Positions 38,135 through 47,748 of a stretch of DNA of 64,000 nt are shown here, piece by piece. Positions within the stretch are counted from its first letter, which is position 1, and every line of letters begins with the position of its first letter. Source of the stretch: Oculatella sp. LEGE 06141 (GTDB lineage: Bacteria > Cyanobacteriota > Cyanobacteriia > Elainellales > Elainellaceae); the NCBI RefSeq assembly GCF_015207605.1, contig NZ_JADEWO010000013.1:1-64000 (forward strand), written 5' to 3'. Made by a program: the position numbers and the translations under genes. The notes beneath the pieces are model-generated. The model was not told the DNA's origin and did not search any database. It saw nothing but the letters and a program-made list of their open reading frames with translations.

Positions 38135-39382
38135 ATGCTGGATTTTTTGCTGATGCTAAGCCTGGGATTTTTGGGCAGCTTTGGGCACTGTGTTGGCATG
38201 TGTGGCCCACTGACCGCAGCCTTCTCGCTCTCGGCTCAGCGATCGCCAGACACCAACCCGTCTCGCTGGCAGCAGTTGCGCTTTCAACTGTTGCTCAATG
38301 TGGGACGAATCCTCAGCTATGCCCTGGTGGGTGCTGGCATCGGGGCGATCGGTTCCGTTCTGCTGGCTAGCGGCCAGATGGCCGGAATTGGCAGCGGGTT
38401 ACGGCGCAGTATGGCGCTCATGACGGGCGGCTTATTGATTTGGTTTGGGTTAAGGCAGATCAACCCGCAGCTTTTGCCCATGCTGCCTTTCCTGAACCCA
38501 ATGGCACAAGCCAAGCTGCACGATCGCCTCAATCGCGCCATGCTCAATCTTTCGTTTCATCAGCATTGGTGGACACCGGCCCTGCTCGGTATGGTGTGGG
38601 GGCTGATTCCCTGCGGATTTCTCTATGCAGCGCAAATTAAAGCGGCAGAAACAGGCAACTTGTGGATTGGCTCGGCCACAATGTTGGCCTTTGGGGTGGG
38701 TACGTTGCCCACCATGCTGGGGGTTGGGATCTCGACGGCCTGGGTGAGCCGCGATCGCCGTAGCCAACTGTTTCGCCTGGGCGGCTGGATTACGCTGCTG
38801 ATTGGGATACTAACCCTGCTGCGAACGGGCGACACGATGGTTGACTTTACCGGACACGCTGCCCTCCTGTGCCTGATGCTGGCGCTGGTTGCCCGTCCCA
38901 TTAGCGGTCTTTGGTCGGCTCCGCTCCGCTATCGACGAGCCATCGGTATGGGTGCGTTTGTTTTAGCGGTCGCGCATACCGTCCACATGATAGAGCATAG
39001 CTGGGGCTGGCAATGGCAGGCGGTGCGGTTTATGTTGCCACGGCACCAGTGGGCGATCGCGATCGGAGCGGTAGCCCTGCTTTTAATGCTGCCGCTGACG
39101 CTTACCAGCTTCAACCAGGCTCAAGTTTGGTTGGGGCGGTGGTGGCGACTGTTGCATCTGCTGAGTATTCCAGCATTAGTTTTGGTGGCGGGTCATGCCG
39201 TTTTAATTGGCTCTCATTATCTTGGACGGCTGCAATCGACCGGAGTTAATCGAACCTTTACAGGGCTGTTGATTGCGGTGGTGCTGGGCGTTTTACTGGT
39301 GCGATCGCGCTGGGTTTGGTCATGTCTAAAGTTGGAGAAATACTATGTCCCGCCAAAGTCAAAGCTCCCGAAGCCTGTATAG
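38135..39382 (+). CDS. Fusion: TauE/SafE-UreH-like metal-transport domain plus ferric-reductase (MsrQ/YedZ)-like heme domain
   Basis: 415 residues from ATG 38135. Residues 1-230 are polytopic and carry the UreH-like hallmarks GHCVGMCGP (His18, Cys19, Cys23) and LIPCGFLYA (Cys160), as in copper/cytochrome-oxidase assembly transporters annotated sulfite exporter TauE/SafE. Residues 235-395 look like a second, ferric-reductase-type helical domain: TGHAALLCLMLAL, YRRAIGMGAFVLAVAHTVH (His281, His284), LPLTLTSF, and WRLLHLLSIPALVLVAGH with His341 and His354 13 apart, the spacing used for heme ligation in MsrQ/YedZ. It probably couples reduction with metal movement across the membrane; this is inference. 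Confidence 0.8.
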   Translation: MLDFLLMLSLGFLGSFGHCVGMCGPLTAAFSLSAQRSPDTNPSRWQQLRFQLLLNVGRILSYALVGAGIGAIGSVLLASGQMAGIGSGLRRSMALMTGGLLIWFGLRQINPQLLPMLPFLNPMAQAKLHDRLNRAMLNLSFHQHWWTPALLGMVWGLIPCGFLYAAQIKAAETGNLWIGSATMLAFGVGTLPTMLGVGISTAWVSRDRRSQLFRLGGWITLLIGILTLLRTGDTMVDFTGHAALLCLMLALVARPISGLWSAPLRYRRAIGMGAFVLAVAHTVHMIEHSWGWQWQAVRFMLPRHQWAIAIGAVALLLMLPLTLTSFNQAQVWLGRWWRLLHLLSIPALVLVAGHAVLIGSHYLGRLQSTGVNRTFTGLLIAVVLGVLLVRSRWVWSCLKLEKYYVPPKSKLPKPV

Positions 39383-39986
39383 ACGATGGGGTTGGGTGCT
39401 GCCGTGGCTGGTGTTGCTCGCTCCTGCCGCCGCTCACAAGGTGCAAACCTCTGGCGATATTGGTGGCACTCAACACATTGAGCCGAACGACACCCCCAGA
39501 GCAGGAGAGCCTAGCCTGACCTGGTTTGCGCTGACCCGCCAAGGCGGCGAAGTTCTGCCGCTAGAAGCATGTGACTGTTCATTAGCGGTTTACAAGCAGC
39601 CCTACACCGAACAAGATGCACCCATTTTAGAGTCGGCGCTGGAACCCATCTCAACCGAAGGCTATCAAAACATTCCCAGTGCAGAAATTACGTTCCCTGA
39701 GGTTGGCGCTTATGAAGTGGTGCTGCGTGGTCAGCCGCGAGCTGAGGGAGATTTCCAGCCGTTTGAGCTTCAGTTTGATGTAACGGTTGCCGTTGGAACG
39801 AGCCGTTCTCCTGAGGCTGGGGCGATCGCTCCAGCTTCAGCACCCGACGCAAATTCACCCGTTGCCATACCATCCACAGTGCATCCGCTGATGACATGGC
39901 AACCCTGGGTCGTGGGGCTTGCTGTCATTGGCGTGGCTGGTCTTGGCATCCTGGCCTGGCAGGTGAAAGGTAAACGACAGCCCTGA
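39345..39986 (+). CDS. Exported membrane-anchored protein with predicted N-terminal His
   Basis: 213 residues from ATG 39345, overlapping the transporter-reductase gene by 38 bases. The signal peptide (WVLPWLVLLAPAAA) would be cut before His31, giving a mature N-terminus HKVQTSGD, as in CopC-like or copper-oxygenase proteins that bind copper through the N-terminal His. There is also a CxC pair (Cys76, Cys78). A strand-rich domain follows (PSAEITFPEVGAYEVVLRG), then a Ser/Ala/Pro linker and a C-terminal anchor helix (WVVGLAVIGVAGLGILAW). No family is recognised; copper binding is a prediction from the cleavage site and neighbours. Confidence 0.75.
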   Translation: MSRQSQSSRSLYRRWGWVLPWLVLLAPAAAHKVQTSGDIGGTQHIEPNDTPRAGEPSLTWFALTRQGGEVLPLEACDCSLAVYKQPYTEQDAPILESALEPISTEGYQNIPSAEITFPEVGAYEVVLRGQPRAEGDFQPFELQFDVTVAVGTSRSPEAGAIAPASAPDANSPVAIPSTVHPLMTWQPWVVGLAVIGVAGLGILAWQVKGKRQP

Positions 39987-40012
39987 TTCCACAATCAGCA
40001 GCAGCACGTCAA

Positions 40013-40543
40013 TTACATGGTTGAGCTAAAAATTCTGTACTCGACGATCGCCAGTTGTCTCCCGCTCATGTTCGTCTTGGTGTAATGACGCGCCACTTTA
40101 CCGCCGAGTGATTCTGGAATTTTGCGGCTGGGAATGTTGTTTTGATCGACTGGATAGAGAAGATACTCATAGTTCAAATGCTCATCTGCCCACTGTTTGA
40201 GAGCGGCGATCGCCTCTCGTCCATAATGGTGACCGTGGGCAGATTGTTTGATCCAGATCCCTAACTCTGGCGCTGGGTGATGGATGTTATGCAGTCCCGC
40301 GCATCCCAAAAAAGTTTGGGTGCTGTTCTGCAAAACGGCTAGTGATAAATCAGAGCCGTTCTTGAGCTGTCGCAGCGCTCCGTTAATCCAAAATTCGGCT
40401 TCTGCCGGGTGGGCAGGTGGGCTGGAATGCATGTAGGTTGTGATAGCAGCGGTAAATTCGGTAAAAATGGCTTCTTTATATTGCAGCGAAATGGGTTGAA
40501 GTAAGAGGCGATCGCTCTGTATTTTTACCTCTGTTAGCGGCAT
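40013..40543 (-). CDS. GNAT-family N-acetyltransferase
   Basis: 176 residues from ATG 40541-40543 (MPLTEVKIQSDRLLL); an in-frame start 18 codons upstream would overlap the divergent gene's leader. The RimJ/RimL-type pattern is IQSDRLLLQPIS, FLGCAGLHNIHHPAPELGIWI and GHHYGREAIAALKQWA (acetyl-CoA loop). The substrate is unknown. It is divergent from an amine-oxidase-like FAD enzyme across a short spacer. Confidence 0.85.
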   Translation of the reverse strand: MPLTEVKIQSDRLLLQPISLQYKEAIFTEFTAAITTYMHSSPPAHPAEAEFWINGALRQLKNGSDLSLAVLQNSTQTFLGCAGLHNIHHPAPELGIWIKQSAHGHHYGREAIAALKQWADEHLNYEYLLYPVDQNNIPSRKIPESLGGKVARHYTKTNMSGRQLAIVEYRIFSSTM

Positions 40544-40558
40544 GGGTCGTTTAAAATC

Positions 40559-40582
40559 AGGGATTGATTCAGGGATTGATTC
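40559..40582. repeat. 12-bp tandem repeat (two copies)
   Basis: AGGGATTGATTC at 40559-40570 is repeated exactly at 40571-40582, in the 52-base spacer between the divergent GNAT and FAD-oxidoreductase starts. Confidence 0.7.
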
Positions 40583-40595
40583 AGAGAGCTTCCTC

Positions 40596-41948
40596 ATGAG
40601 TCGGCTTTATCACCCCATACTGTATGACCGTTCTCTTCCTGTTCGCAGTTATTGGGAGTCTTTGGCTACCAGGCAATCGGATGAGTTAGATTACCCGCCG
40701 TTCAGCCAGTCTCAAACCTGCGAGGTTGCTATTATTGGCGCTGGGATCACAGGGCTGACAGCCGCTCTCCATTTAGCTCGCGATTTTGGCACAAACGCTT
40801 ACATTTTAGAGGCAGGTCGCCCTGGATGGGGAGCCTCCGGGCGTAACGGTGGATTTTGTTGTGTCGGTGCAGCCAATCTATCCAATCAGCAGTTGATCAA
40901 ACGCTTCGGCAGGGCAGAAACGGCTCGTTATTACCAGGAGCAGCGGCAGGCCGTTGATTGGGTGCGGCAACTGGCAACCGATGAAGCCATTGAAATAGAT
41001 GCCCAGGGAGATGGCACGCTTGTTGTGGCGCATCGTTCGTCTCGCCTGGCGGAATTAGAAGGCGAACAGGAGTTTCTCACAGCGATCGCCCACTACCCTT
41101 GCCAGCTATGGTCGCAAGCGGCCCTGGCTGACCACGGCTTTCGCAGTCCAGAGGTTTATGGTGCGTTACATATTGGAGTCGGGTTTGGCTTAAATCCGCT
41201 GCGCTACTGCCAGGGACTTGCCAGAGCCGCCGTGCAGCGGGGTGCAACTCTCTGCGCCCGTAGTCCGGTCGCTGCCTGGGAGAAGGACGGGGACTGGCAT
41301 CTGCTCCACACTTCAGGCGGAACCTTGAGAGCAAAGAGGGTGGTAATTGCCACCAATGGCTATACCGCTGATGGTGTGCCGTCTGATGTGGGCGATCGCC
41401 TCCTGCCTGTGATTTCCAACATCGTCACGACACGACCGCTCACTCCAACCGAACTAGAGGCTCAAGGTTGGCAAACCGAAACCCCGATTTACGACACGCG
41501 CCATCTGCTGTTTTATTACCGCTTGCTCCAAGATAATCGTCTGTTGTTTGGCAGTCGGGGCGGTACGTGGGGCAGCGAACAAGAAGGCGATCGCTATCGC
41601 CGCTGGATGGTTCGACGCTTGGGCGAAATGTTTCCGGCGTGGCAAGCGGTCGAAATCACTCACTGCTGGAACGGGCTAGCCTGTGTTTCGGCAGATCGTA
41701 CCTTTCATGTGGGGCAACTGGCTGCCGATCCAACCGTCTATTACGGACTGGCCTATCATGGCAGCGGCGTTGCTACAGGCACCTGGAGCGGACGGGCGAT
41801 CGCTCATCTGGTTACTGGCAAAGAGCAAGTAGCCGACTGGTCGGCGGTGGCTCGCCAACCGCTGCCGCGCTTTCTGCTTCCTGGTTTGAGAAAAGGCTAT
41901 TTACGCCTGGGATATGCAGTTGGCGAGGTAAAAGACAGAATGGTTTAA
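40596..41948 (+). CDS. FAD-dependent amine/amino-acid oxidase (DAO family)
   Basis: 450 residues from ATG 40596 (MSRLYHPILYDRS); ATG 40542 is also in frame but would put the 12-bp repeat into the coding region. The Rossmann FAD motif is AIIGAGITGLTAALHLARDFG. Others are GWGASGRNGGFC and, near the C-terminus, GLAYHGSGVATGTWSGRAIAHLV. It resembles gamma-glutamylputrescine oxidase (PuuB) and other DAO enzymes acting on amines. The substrate is not determinable. The nearby isochorismatase-like gene might belong to the same catabolic unit. Confidence 0.87.
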   Translation: MSRLYHPILYDRSLPVRSYWESLATRQSDELDYPPFSQSQTCEVAIIGAGITGLTAALHLARDFGTNAYILEAGRPGWGASGRNGGFCCVGAANLSNQQLIKRFGRAETARYYQEQRQAVDWVRQLATDEAIEIDAQGDGTLVVAHRSSRLAELEGEQEFLTAIAHYPCQLWSQAALADHGFRSPEVYGALHIGVGFGLNPLRYCQGLARAAVQRGATLCARSPVAAWEKDGDWHLLHTSGGTLRAKRVVIATNGYTADGVPSDVGDRLLPVISNIVTTRPLTPTELEAQGWQTETPIYDTRHLLFYYRLLQDNRLLFGSRGGTWGSEQEGDRYRRWMVRRLGEMFPAWQAVEITHCWNGLACVSADRTFHVGQLAADPTVYYGLAYHGSGVATGTWSGRAIAHLVTGKEQVADWSAVARQPLPRFLLPGLRKGYLRLGYAVGEVKDRMV

Positions 41949-41956
41949 ATGGGCTG

Positions 41957-43003
41957 TCATCCTTTCAGTTCAAGCCCTTTCCAGCTTTCAATTGGGTCAG
42001 TAGACTGGACGATGTGCATTCCAGCGGCCTGAAATCGCGCAAAGGCATCATCAGCCTGATCGGTGAAATCCACCACATCTGGGACAACTACAGCAGAGGT
42101 ACAGTCTTCTAGCAAGTAGACCCGTTGCGCCAAACTCGGATCGGTGACTTGAATTTCGTTCAACAAATCTTCAATCGTCCAGGCGACACAGTGGCTCTTG
42201 GCTTGTCCGGCAATCACGATGGCATCAAACTCTAGCAACTTTTGCAGCAGGGAAGCATTTTTGTTGGCGATCGCCTGGTTCTTTTCATCCAACAACACTT
42301 CCGGCTGCAAGACCGAATAGTTTTCAGTCAGAGGGTTATCGCCCTTAATTTCAAATCGGGTTTGGCTTTGACGCGCCAGATTGTGAAAAAAGCACGCCTC
42401 CTCAACTGCAGACACCAGCGCGTGCCCAATGCCGCCCAGCATGGAGTGATAGGGCCAGATAGTGAGTAAAAACTTGCTGTTGCAGTTGAGCTGGCGCACA
42501 TAGTGGTGGGCATAGCGTTGCAGCCGTTCATAGTCGCCCCCCGCAATCTTGGTGGCGATCGCTGGATTCACCTGCCATTTGCCCTGCTCCACGTCTTCCA
42601 GGGAAATCATGGTCATCGCTGGAGGATGCTCTCCGGCATCGTTCACCCAAAAGACCGAATGGAAGATTTGGGTAGCGGTGTGCGTGTCCATTGTGGGAGT
42701 AATTTCGGTGATGGCTCCCAGGTTGCGATAAATGAATTCGCAGAGGCGAATGTTGTCCTCTACTGCGCCCATGCCCGATCGCCCACCCACAAACAGTTCA
42801 AAGTCGGGAATGCAGAAGGTGTTTTGTACATCGATCGCCAGCAAACAGATCCGAGTAGCGTCAGTTGCCGCTGGACGAAGCTGGTGCTGTACAGCCCATT
42901 CTTCCGCTTCAACGGCTCGTTGCTGGTAAGGAACGCGCCAAACCTCTCCCACCCGGTTGGGAGCAAAATGAGACGGAATGGGTAACTGTGTAATGGTACT
43001 CAT
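41957..43003 (-). CDS. Isochorismatase/nicotinamidase-family cysteine hydrolase
   Basis: 348 residues from ATG 43001-43003. Catalytic residues are Asp58 ([11 protein letters not shown]) and Cys272 ([11 protein letters not shown]). The family usually has about 200 residues, so the extra length, with a long insertion containing [18 protein letters not shown] and [15 protein letters not shown], is notable; similar long nicotinamidase-like proteins occur elsewhere. It hydrolyses an amide or vinyl ether; substrate unknown. It converges on the FAD oxidoreductase gene, 8 bases apart. Confidence 0.85.
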   Translation of the reverse strand: MSTITQLPIPSHFAPNRVGEVWRVPYQQRAVEAEEWAVQHQLRPAATDATRICLLAIDVQNTFCIPDFELFVGGRSGMGAVEDNIRLCEFIYRNLGAITEITPTMDTHTATQIFHSVFWVNDAGEHPPAMTMISLEDVEQGKWQVNPAIATKIAGGDYERLQRYAHHYVRQLNCNSKFLLTIWPYHSMLGGIGHALVSAVEEACFFHNLARQSQTRFEIKGDNPLTENYSVLQPEVLLDEKNQAIANKNASLLQKLLEFDAIVIAGQAKSHCVAWTIEDLLNEIQVTDPSLAQRVYLLEDCTSAVVVPDVVDFTDQADDAFARFQAAGMHIVQSTDPIESWKGLELKG

Positions 43004-43065
43004 AATGGTTTCCAGGCTGCTGGATGCTCAACGTTTAGAGAGGCGGATCGGGCTTAGAACGTCTG

Positions 43066-44916
43066 CTAACGGCCTAGGTCTTCCCGTGCCTTCTGCCGCA
43101 GTGCGCGGGCGTTCGGTTCGTTCGGATCAAGTTGTAGCGCTTTGTCGAGGGAGGCGATCGCTTCATTGTAGCGTCTGAGATTCCACAGGGCAGAGGCACG
43201 GGCACTCCAGGCTTCTGCCGATTCACGGTTCAGCCCAATGCCCCGCTCTAATGCGGTCAACGCTTCTGCCGATCGTTCCAGAGTTTGCAGCGCCATTCCT
43301 TGAGCAATCCAGGCATCGGCTAACTGCGGATTAACCGCTGTAGCGTACTCGTACAGCCTCAATGCTTCGATGTAGCGCCGCTGTTGCTCCAATGCCTTGC
43401 CTTTACCAACAATAGCCTCTGCATACTGGGGATCGATCGCCAGCGCATCATTGCACGCCACCAACGCTTCGTTGGGCTGCTCTAACGCATTTAAGATGCT
43501 GCACCGTCCCCAGTAGGCTTCTGCTAAATCCGATCGCAACTCCAGGGCTTTATCGTAGGCGGTCAACGCGTCTTGATACTGTCCAGCCTCTCGCAATTGA
43601 TTGCCGTTTCGCATCAGTTCTATGGCTTCTTGCTCTGGAAATAGCCCAATTAAGCTGCTAGCCATAGTTTGTACTGGATTCAGCGGTTGCTCTTTAGCTC
43701 GTCTCAGCCCCGCAGGTTCCAGGGCAAAAATAGCCGCCGCCGCCGCCCCGGTTCCCATCGCCAGTACAGCCAACCCTCGCCAAATCGGAAAACGCCGTTT
43801 TTGAGGTACTTTAGCGGCAACGGTTTGTACCGCACTGCCGTTGCCATTCATCATCGGTTGGGTTGGGGCAATGCTGTCGGTTGCGTGGGCAATGGTTAGC
43901 GTGTGAGTGGTTGAATCATTATGAAGCCACAGGCTTGTCGGTTCTAGCTCTGGTTCAACCTCAATCAGGTCTGGAGTGCTAGGCAGATAGGGGCGCTCTG
44001 CATGAATCACCTCTAAGACTGGCTGAGGCATGGGAGAAGGGGGCGGCAATGACTTGATCATGTCGCTAGGCAGGCTGCGAAGCGCGCCCAGCGCTTCAAT
44101 GGCCGTGGGGTAGCGATCGCGAAAGTCGTAGCGCACCATTTGCTCTAACACATCAATCAGTTCACGACTGGCAAAGGTAGCGCGATCGCGCCAGTTAATT
44201 TCTCCCGTGCGCGGATCGTCCTTCAAATGTTTGGGATGGATACCAGTCAACGCCCAAATACCAATGATGCCAACCGCATACACATCACTGCTGTAGCGAG
44301 GCTTTCCGGCCAGTTGCTCATTCGGAATAAAACCCTGCGTACCAATAGAAATAGTCATATCCGTTAACTCAGTATCCGAGTTAACGCACTGTGTACTTAC
44401 CTGCTTAACCGCTCCAAAGTCGATTAAAACAATGCGATCGTCTTTGCGGCGGCGGATAAGGTTAGCGGGCTTAATGTCTCGGTGGATTACCTGCTGCTGA
44501 TGCACAAATGCCAGGATTTGCAGAATATCTTGCAGCAGCGTCAGCACCTGCTCCTGTTGCCAGGGTTGCCCTTCCAATAGCTCTTTGCTGAGCGGGGCAC
44601 CTTCCACAAACTCCTGTGCCAGATAAAACTCTTGATGTTGTTCAAAGTGAGCTAATAATCGAGGAATTTGGTCGTGGCTGCCCAGCTTATACAAGACTTT
44701 GGCTTCTGTATCAAACAGGCGTCTTGCCATTTCCAGGTTTTCGGTGTCGTTCTTTTGCGGCAATAGTTTTTTGACCACGCACCGAGGATGACCTGGTAAG
44801 TGTAGGTCCTGCACCAGAAACGTTTGACCAAATCCGCCAGCGCCCAGCTGACTGATGATTTCGTAACGTCCGCCAAGCGGAATGTCGAAGTTCGGTTGGG
44901 GGGAGGATTGGCTCAT
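43066..44916 (-). CDS. Ser/Thr protein kinase with transmembrane segment and TPR domain
   Basis: 616 residues from ATG 44914-44916 (MSQSSPQPNF). The kinase domain (about 18-285) has LGAGGFGQTF, Lys49/50, catalytic HRDIKPAN (Asp147) and DFG 166-168. A linker and one membrane helix (about 378-397, LAVLAMGTGAAAAAIFAL) are followed by at least five TPRs to the end (LDKALQLDPNEPNARAL). This is a Spk-type membrane kinase with extracytoplasmic or TPR-sensing half, common in cyanobacteria; its substrate is unknown. Confidence 0.92.
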   Translation of the reverse strand: MSQSSPQPNFDIPLGGRYEIISQLGAGGFGQTFLVQDLHLPGHPRCVVKKLLPQKNDTENLEMARRLFDTEAKVLYKLGSHDQIPRLLAHFEQHQEFYLAQEFVEGAPLSKELLEGQPWQQEQVLTLLQDILQILAFVHQQQVIHRDIKPANLIRRRKDDRIVLIDFGAVKQVSTQCVNSDTELTDMTISIGTQGFIPNEQLAGKPRYSSDVYAVGIIGIWALTGIHPKHLKDDPRTGEINWRDRATFASRELIDVLEQMVRYDFRDRYPTAIEALGALRSLPSDMIKSLPPPSPMPQPVLEVIHAERPYLPSTPDLIEVEPELEPTSLWLHNDSTTHTLTIAHATDSIAPTQPMMNGNGSAVQTVAAKVPQKRRFPIWRGLAVLAMGTGAAAAAIFALEPAGLRRAKEQPLNPVQTMASSLIGLFPEQEAIELMRNGNQLREAGQYQDALTAYDKALELRSDLAEAYWGRCSILNALEQPNEALVACNDALAIDPQYAEAIVGKGKALEQQRRYIEALRLYEYATAVNPQLADAWIAQGMALQTLERSAEALTALERGIGLNRESAEAWSARASALWNLRRYNEAIASLDKALQLDPNEPNARALRQKAREDLGR

Positions 44917-45856
44917 GGTTTGGCTAACCTTCTCCAACGCTAGTCACACTGAAGCCAGTAATGCATCCTGGGTGCAAGCCATAACGCTGAAAATGCTGGC
45001 AGTCCTTCATAATAAACACTTTAACGATGAGTCTGATGATTGAACGCTCAGCATTAAGGTTTGAAACTGCGATTCATCGCACTCTCATCTTCAGAATAGG
45101 CGATCGCTTCACTCCTCTACGTCTGGTTTGATCCCTATTTCCGGAAAATACTGAATCGTTGAGGCAGCACTTAACCGTGAACAAAAACAGACGGAACTCA
45201 AGGCTTTGAGGCTAAGACCACGTGAATGGCAAGGGATAGGGAAGCCAGACACCGTTCGCAGTTGCAAAAGTGGCTGCATTTCAAAGCGTATCAATTCTAA
45301 CTAAAAATTCACAATGCTGGAACAGGCTTAAACAGGATACACAATAGTGAATTGTCTGGGATTTGCAGCCATTTCATAGAGCTGTACGAGAGCTGAGTTT
45401 GTACATGGGGCACAAACCATAGTAGGTTTTCTCGGTAACTCTACTGTAGCAAAAGAAACATCTTCTTTCGCAGCCAATCTGTCGCTGGGGTAGAGCCATT
45501 GGAATAGATAAGATGCCGTCTCATAGACGTAATGGTGCGTCAGCATGGGTTTGTACACCGCCAGGAGTAACCACGGATAACGAGTTTGAAGCAGCAACTG
45601 CTGAGTCAGCCTATTCAGTATTGTTCCTGTTCAAATTTAAACGCGCGACAATGAACGACCCACACCACATCAGATCCAATTCTGGTGTCTTTGCTCATCC
45701 TGAGCTAATCACCCTTTTCCTGCTTTCAGCCGACGAAGCTACATAAATCTGCAGGGCGAACAACGTCCATCCAAAGCGTTTGGGTCAACCTTCGGCTCAA
45801 GATGGCATTGCTCATCCTACCGTTTTATCAGGTACCGATACAGATCCGATCGCGCT
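44917..45856. other. Gene-poor region between kinase and pgi
   Basis: About 940 bases. Frames at 45328-45597 (-) and 45513-45746 (+) have no recognisable family or good ribosome site, and I do not call them. No tRNA, repeat or hairpin was clear. It may hold decayed sequence. Confidence 0.5.
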
Positions 45857-47440
45857 TTACGAGGCCGCTACGGTTAAGCTGTCGGGATTGCTAAAGTTGC
45901 CGCTTACCTTGATCCCCCGCTGGTTAAACGAAAGATGCCGCACAATTTTGTAGATGACCTCAGCCTGGTCGCCCCCAACCTTTTCTGCTAGTGCTGCCAA
46001 TGAGAGCGGCTCTCCAGCGTCTTGCACCACCTGAACCACTCGCCGTTGCAAATCCAGAACGGCGGCTGCCGCTTTCTTACCTGCTTCTACTCCAGGCTGG
46101 TGATAGGCATTAATGTTTACCAACGAGGCGTAGAGACCAACCGCTCGCTCATATAAAGCAATCAACGCGCCAACCGTGCGCGAATTCACGTCAGGAATGG
46201 TGACCGTAATGGAGTCGCGATGGTTTTCGTACAGTGCCTGCCGCGTGCCTTGCAGTAAGCCAGACAGGTAATCGCCAGAGGTGACACCCGGTTCAACCTC
46301 GATTGAGTTTTTTTGGCGATCGCGCAGCACTTCAATAAACGTCATGAAAAAGTTGGGCACTCCTTCACGCAGTTGTTGAACGTAGGCATGTTGGTCGGTC
46401 GATCCCTTGTTGCCATAAACGGCAATTCCTTGATAGACCGTGTTACCTGCCAGGTCTTTTTCTTTGCCCAAAGACTCCATCACAAGCTGCTGTAAGTAGC
46501 GGCTAAACAGCAACAAACTGTCTTTATAAGGCAGTACGACCATATCCTTTTCGCCCTTGCCGTTGCCCGCATGGTACCAGCTCAATGCCAGCAGCGCGGC
46601 AGGGTTGCGCTTCAAATCGGGGACGCGAGTGGCCTCATCCATTTCCCTGGCTCCAGCAAGCATGGCATCAATATCAATCCCTTGCAGTGCCGCTGGAAGT
46701 AAACCAACTGCCGACATTTCTGAGGTGCGGCCACCGACCCAATCGTGCATGGGAAAGGTGGCTAACCATCCCTCCGAATTTGCCAGTTTATCTAAGTTGC
46801 TGCCTTTGCCAGTGGTGGCTACGGCATAGCTAAAAAAGTGCAGCCCTTGTCGTTCATACGCGTTTTTGACCTCCAACATGCCGTTGCGGGCTTCTGGAGT
46901 GCCTCCAGACTTGGAAATGTTGATCACTAACGTGGTAGCAAGGCGATCGCCCAGTTCCGTCAGGGTGCGATCGATTCCCGCTGGATCGGTGTTGTCAATA
47001 AAGTGAATCGCCATAGGTGGATTCACTCCAGCCAGAGCTTCCGCCACAAATTGAGGGCCTAACGCCGAACCCCCAATGCCAATTGAAAGAATGTCTGTAA
47101 ACCGGGTAGCATTCGGAGGATGAATCTTGCCACTATGGACATCTCGAACAAAGGTGTGAATTTGTTCCAAAGTTTCAACAATGTCTTGCTTCAGTTCGGG
47201 TGTTGGAGCTAATTCCGGATTCCGCAGCCAGTAGTGACCCACCATTCGATCTTCATCAGGGTTGGCGATCGCTCCTGCTTCCAACGCCTCCATATCCTGA
47301 AATGCCTTCTCAAACTTAGGCTGGAGCTTCGCTACGAAATCATCATCAAACCGCATCCGGCTGACGTCGAGGTAAACCCCTAAACCTTCATGGAAATACA
47401 GCCAGTCTTGATAACGTTGCCAGAGTGCAGCGGCGTCCAT
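45857..47440 (-). CDS. pgi: Glucose-6-phosphate isomerase
   Basis: 527 residues from ATG 47438-47440 ([13 protein letters not shown]); a start nine codons upstream is also in frame. Motifs are [60 protein letters not shown] and [15 protein letters not shown], giving the sugar-phosphate loop and catalytic Glu/His. It interconverts glucose-6-P and fructose-6-P between glycolysis, the oxidative pentose pathway and glycogen synthesis. It is monocistronic. Confidence 0.96.
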   Translation of the reverse strand: MDAAALWQRYQDWLYFHEGLGVYLDVSRMRFDDDFVAKLQPKFEKAFQDMEALEAGAIANPDEDRMVGHYWLRNPELAPTPELKQDIVETLEQIHTFVRDVHSGKIHPPNATRFTDILSIGIGGSALGPQFVAEALAGVNPPMAIHFIDNTDPAGIDRTLTELGDRLATTLVINISKSGGTPEARNGMLEVKNAYERQGLHFFSYAVATTGKGSNLDKLANSEGWLATFPMHDWVGGRTSEMSAVGLLPAALQGIDIDAMLAGAREMDEATRVPDLKRNPAALLALSWYHAGNGKGEKDMVVLPYKDSLLLFSRYLQQLVMESLGKEKDLAGNTVYQGIAVYGNKGSTDQHAYVQQLREGVPNFFMTFIEVLRDRQKNSIEVEPGVTSGDYLSGLLQGTRQALYENHRDSITVTIPDVNSRTVGALIALYERAVGLYASLVNINAYHQPGVEAGKKAAAAVLDLQRRVVQVVQDAGEPLSLAALAEKVGGDQAEVIYKIVRHLSFNQRGIKVSGNFSNPDSLTVAAS

Positions 47441-47748
47441 AAAATTCAACCTATCGCTTTCGACCAATCATGTGTACTGAGCAGACTAGCGCCTGAACCT
47501 GAAAGGAGCATTAGGATTTGCTCATTTTTGCTACAGGCATCTACTTGAGTTGTATGTTGATAACTAATGTAGACCGTGTTAACTAGCTTAGTCTCTAGAC
47601 GGAGACCGTTCGATTTTAACTTTTGAACGGTTCTATTCTGGCATCATGTTTGGTTTCGCTCCAATGTGTAGGTCAGGGTTTACCATTCCAACATCGTTGG
47701 CGATCGCCGCCACTTGGGTTTCATTCTCCATTCCTGTCATCATTCAGT
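47441..47748. other. Divergent region between pgi and livM
   Basis: About 308 bases with promoters of both genes. An open extension of livM upstream to 47623 lacks membrane-protein character and I treat it as leader. Confidence 0.4.

Noticed and set aside
45328-45597. 89-residue reverse frame in the gap before pgi
   Set aside because: No recognisable motif or RBS; kept only as a weak possibility in the findings.
45513-45746. 77-residue forward frame in the same gap
   Set aside because: Overlaps the previous frame on the other strand and has random-like composition.
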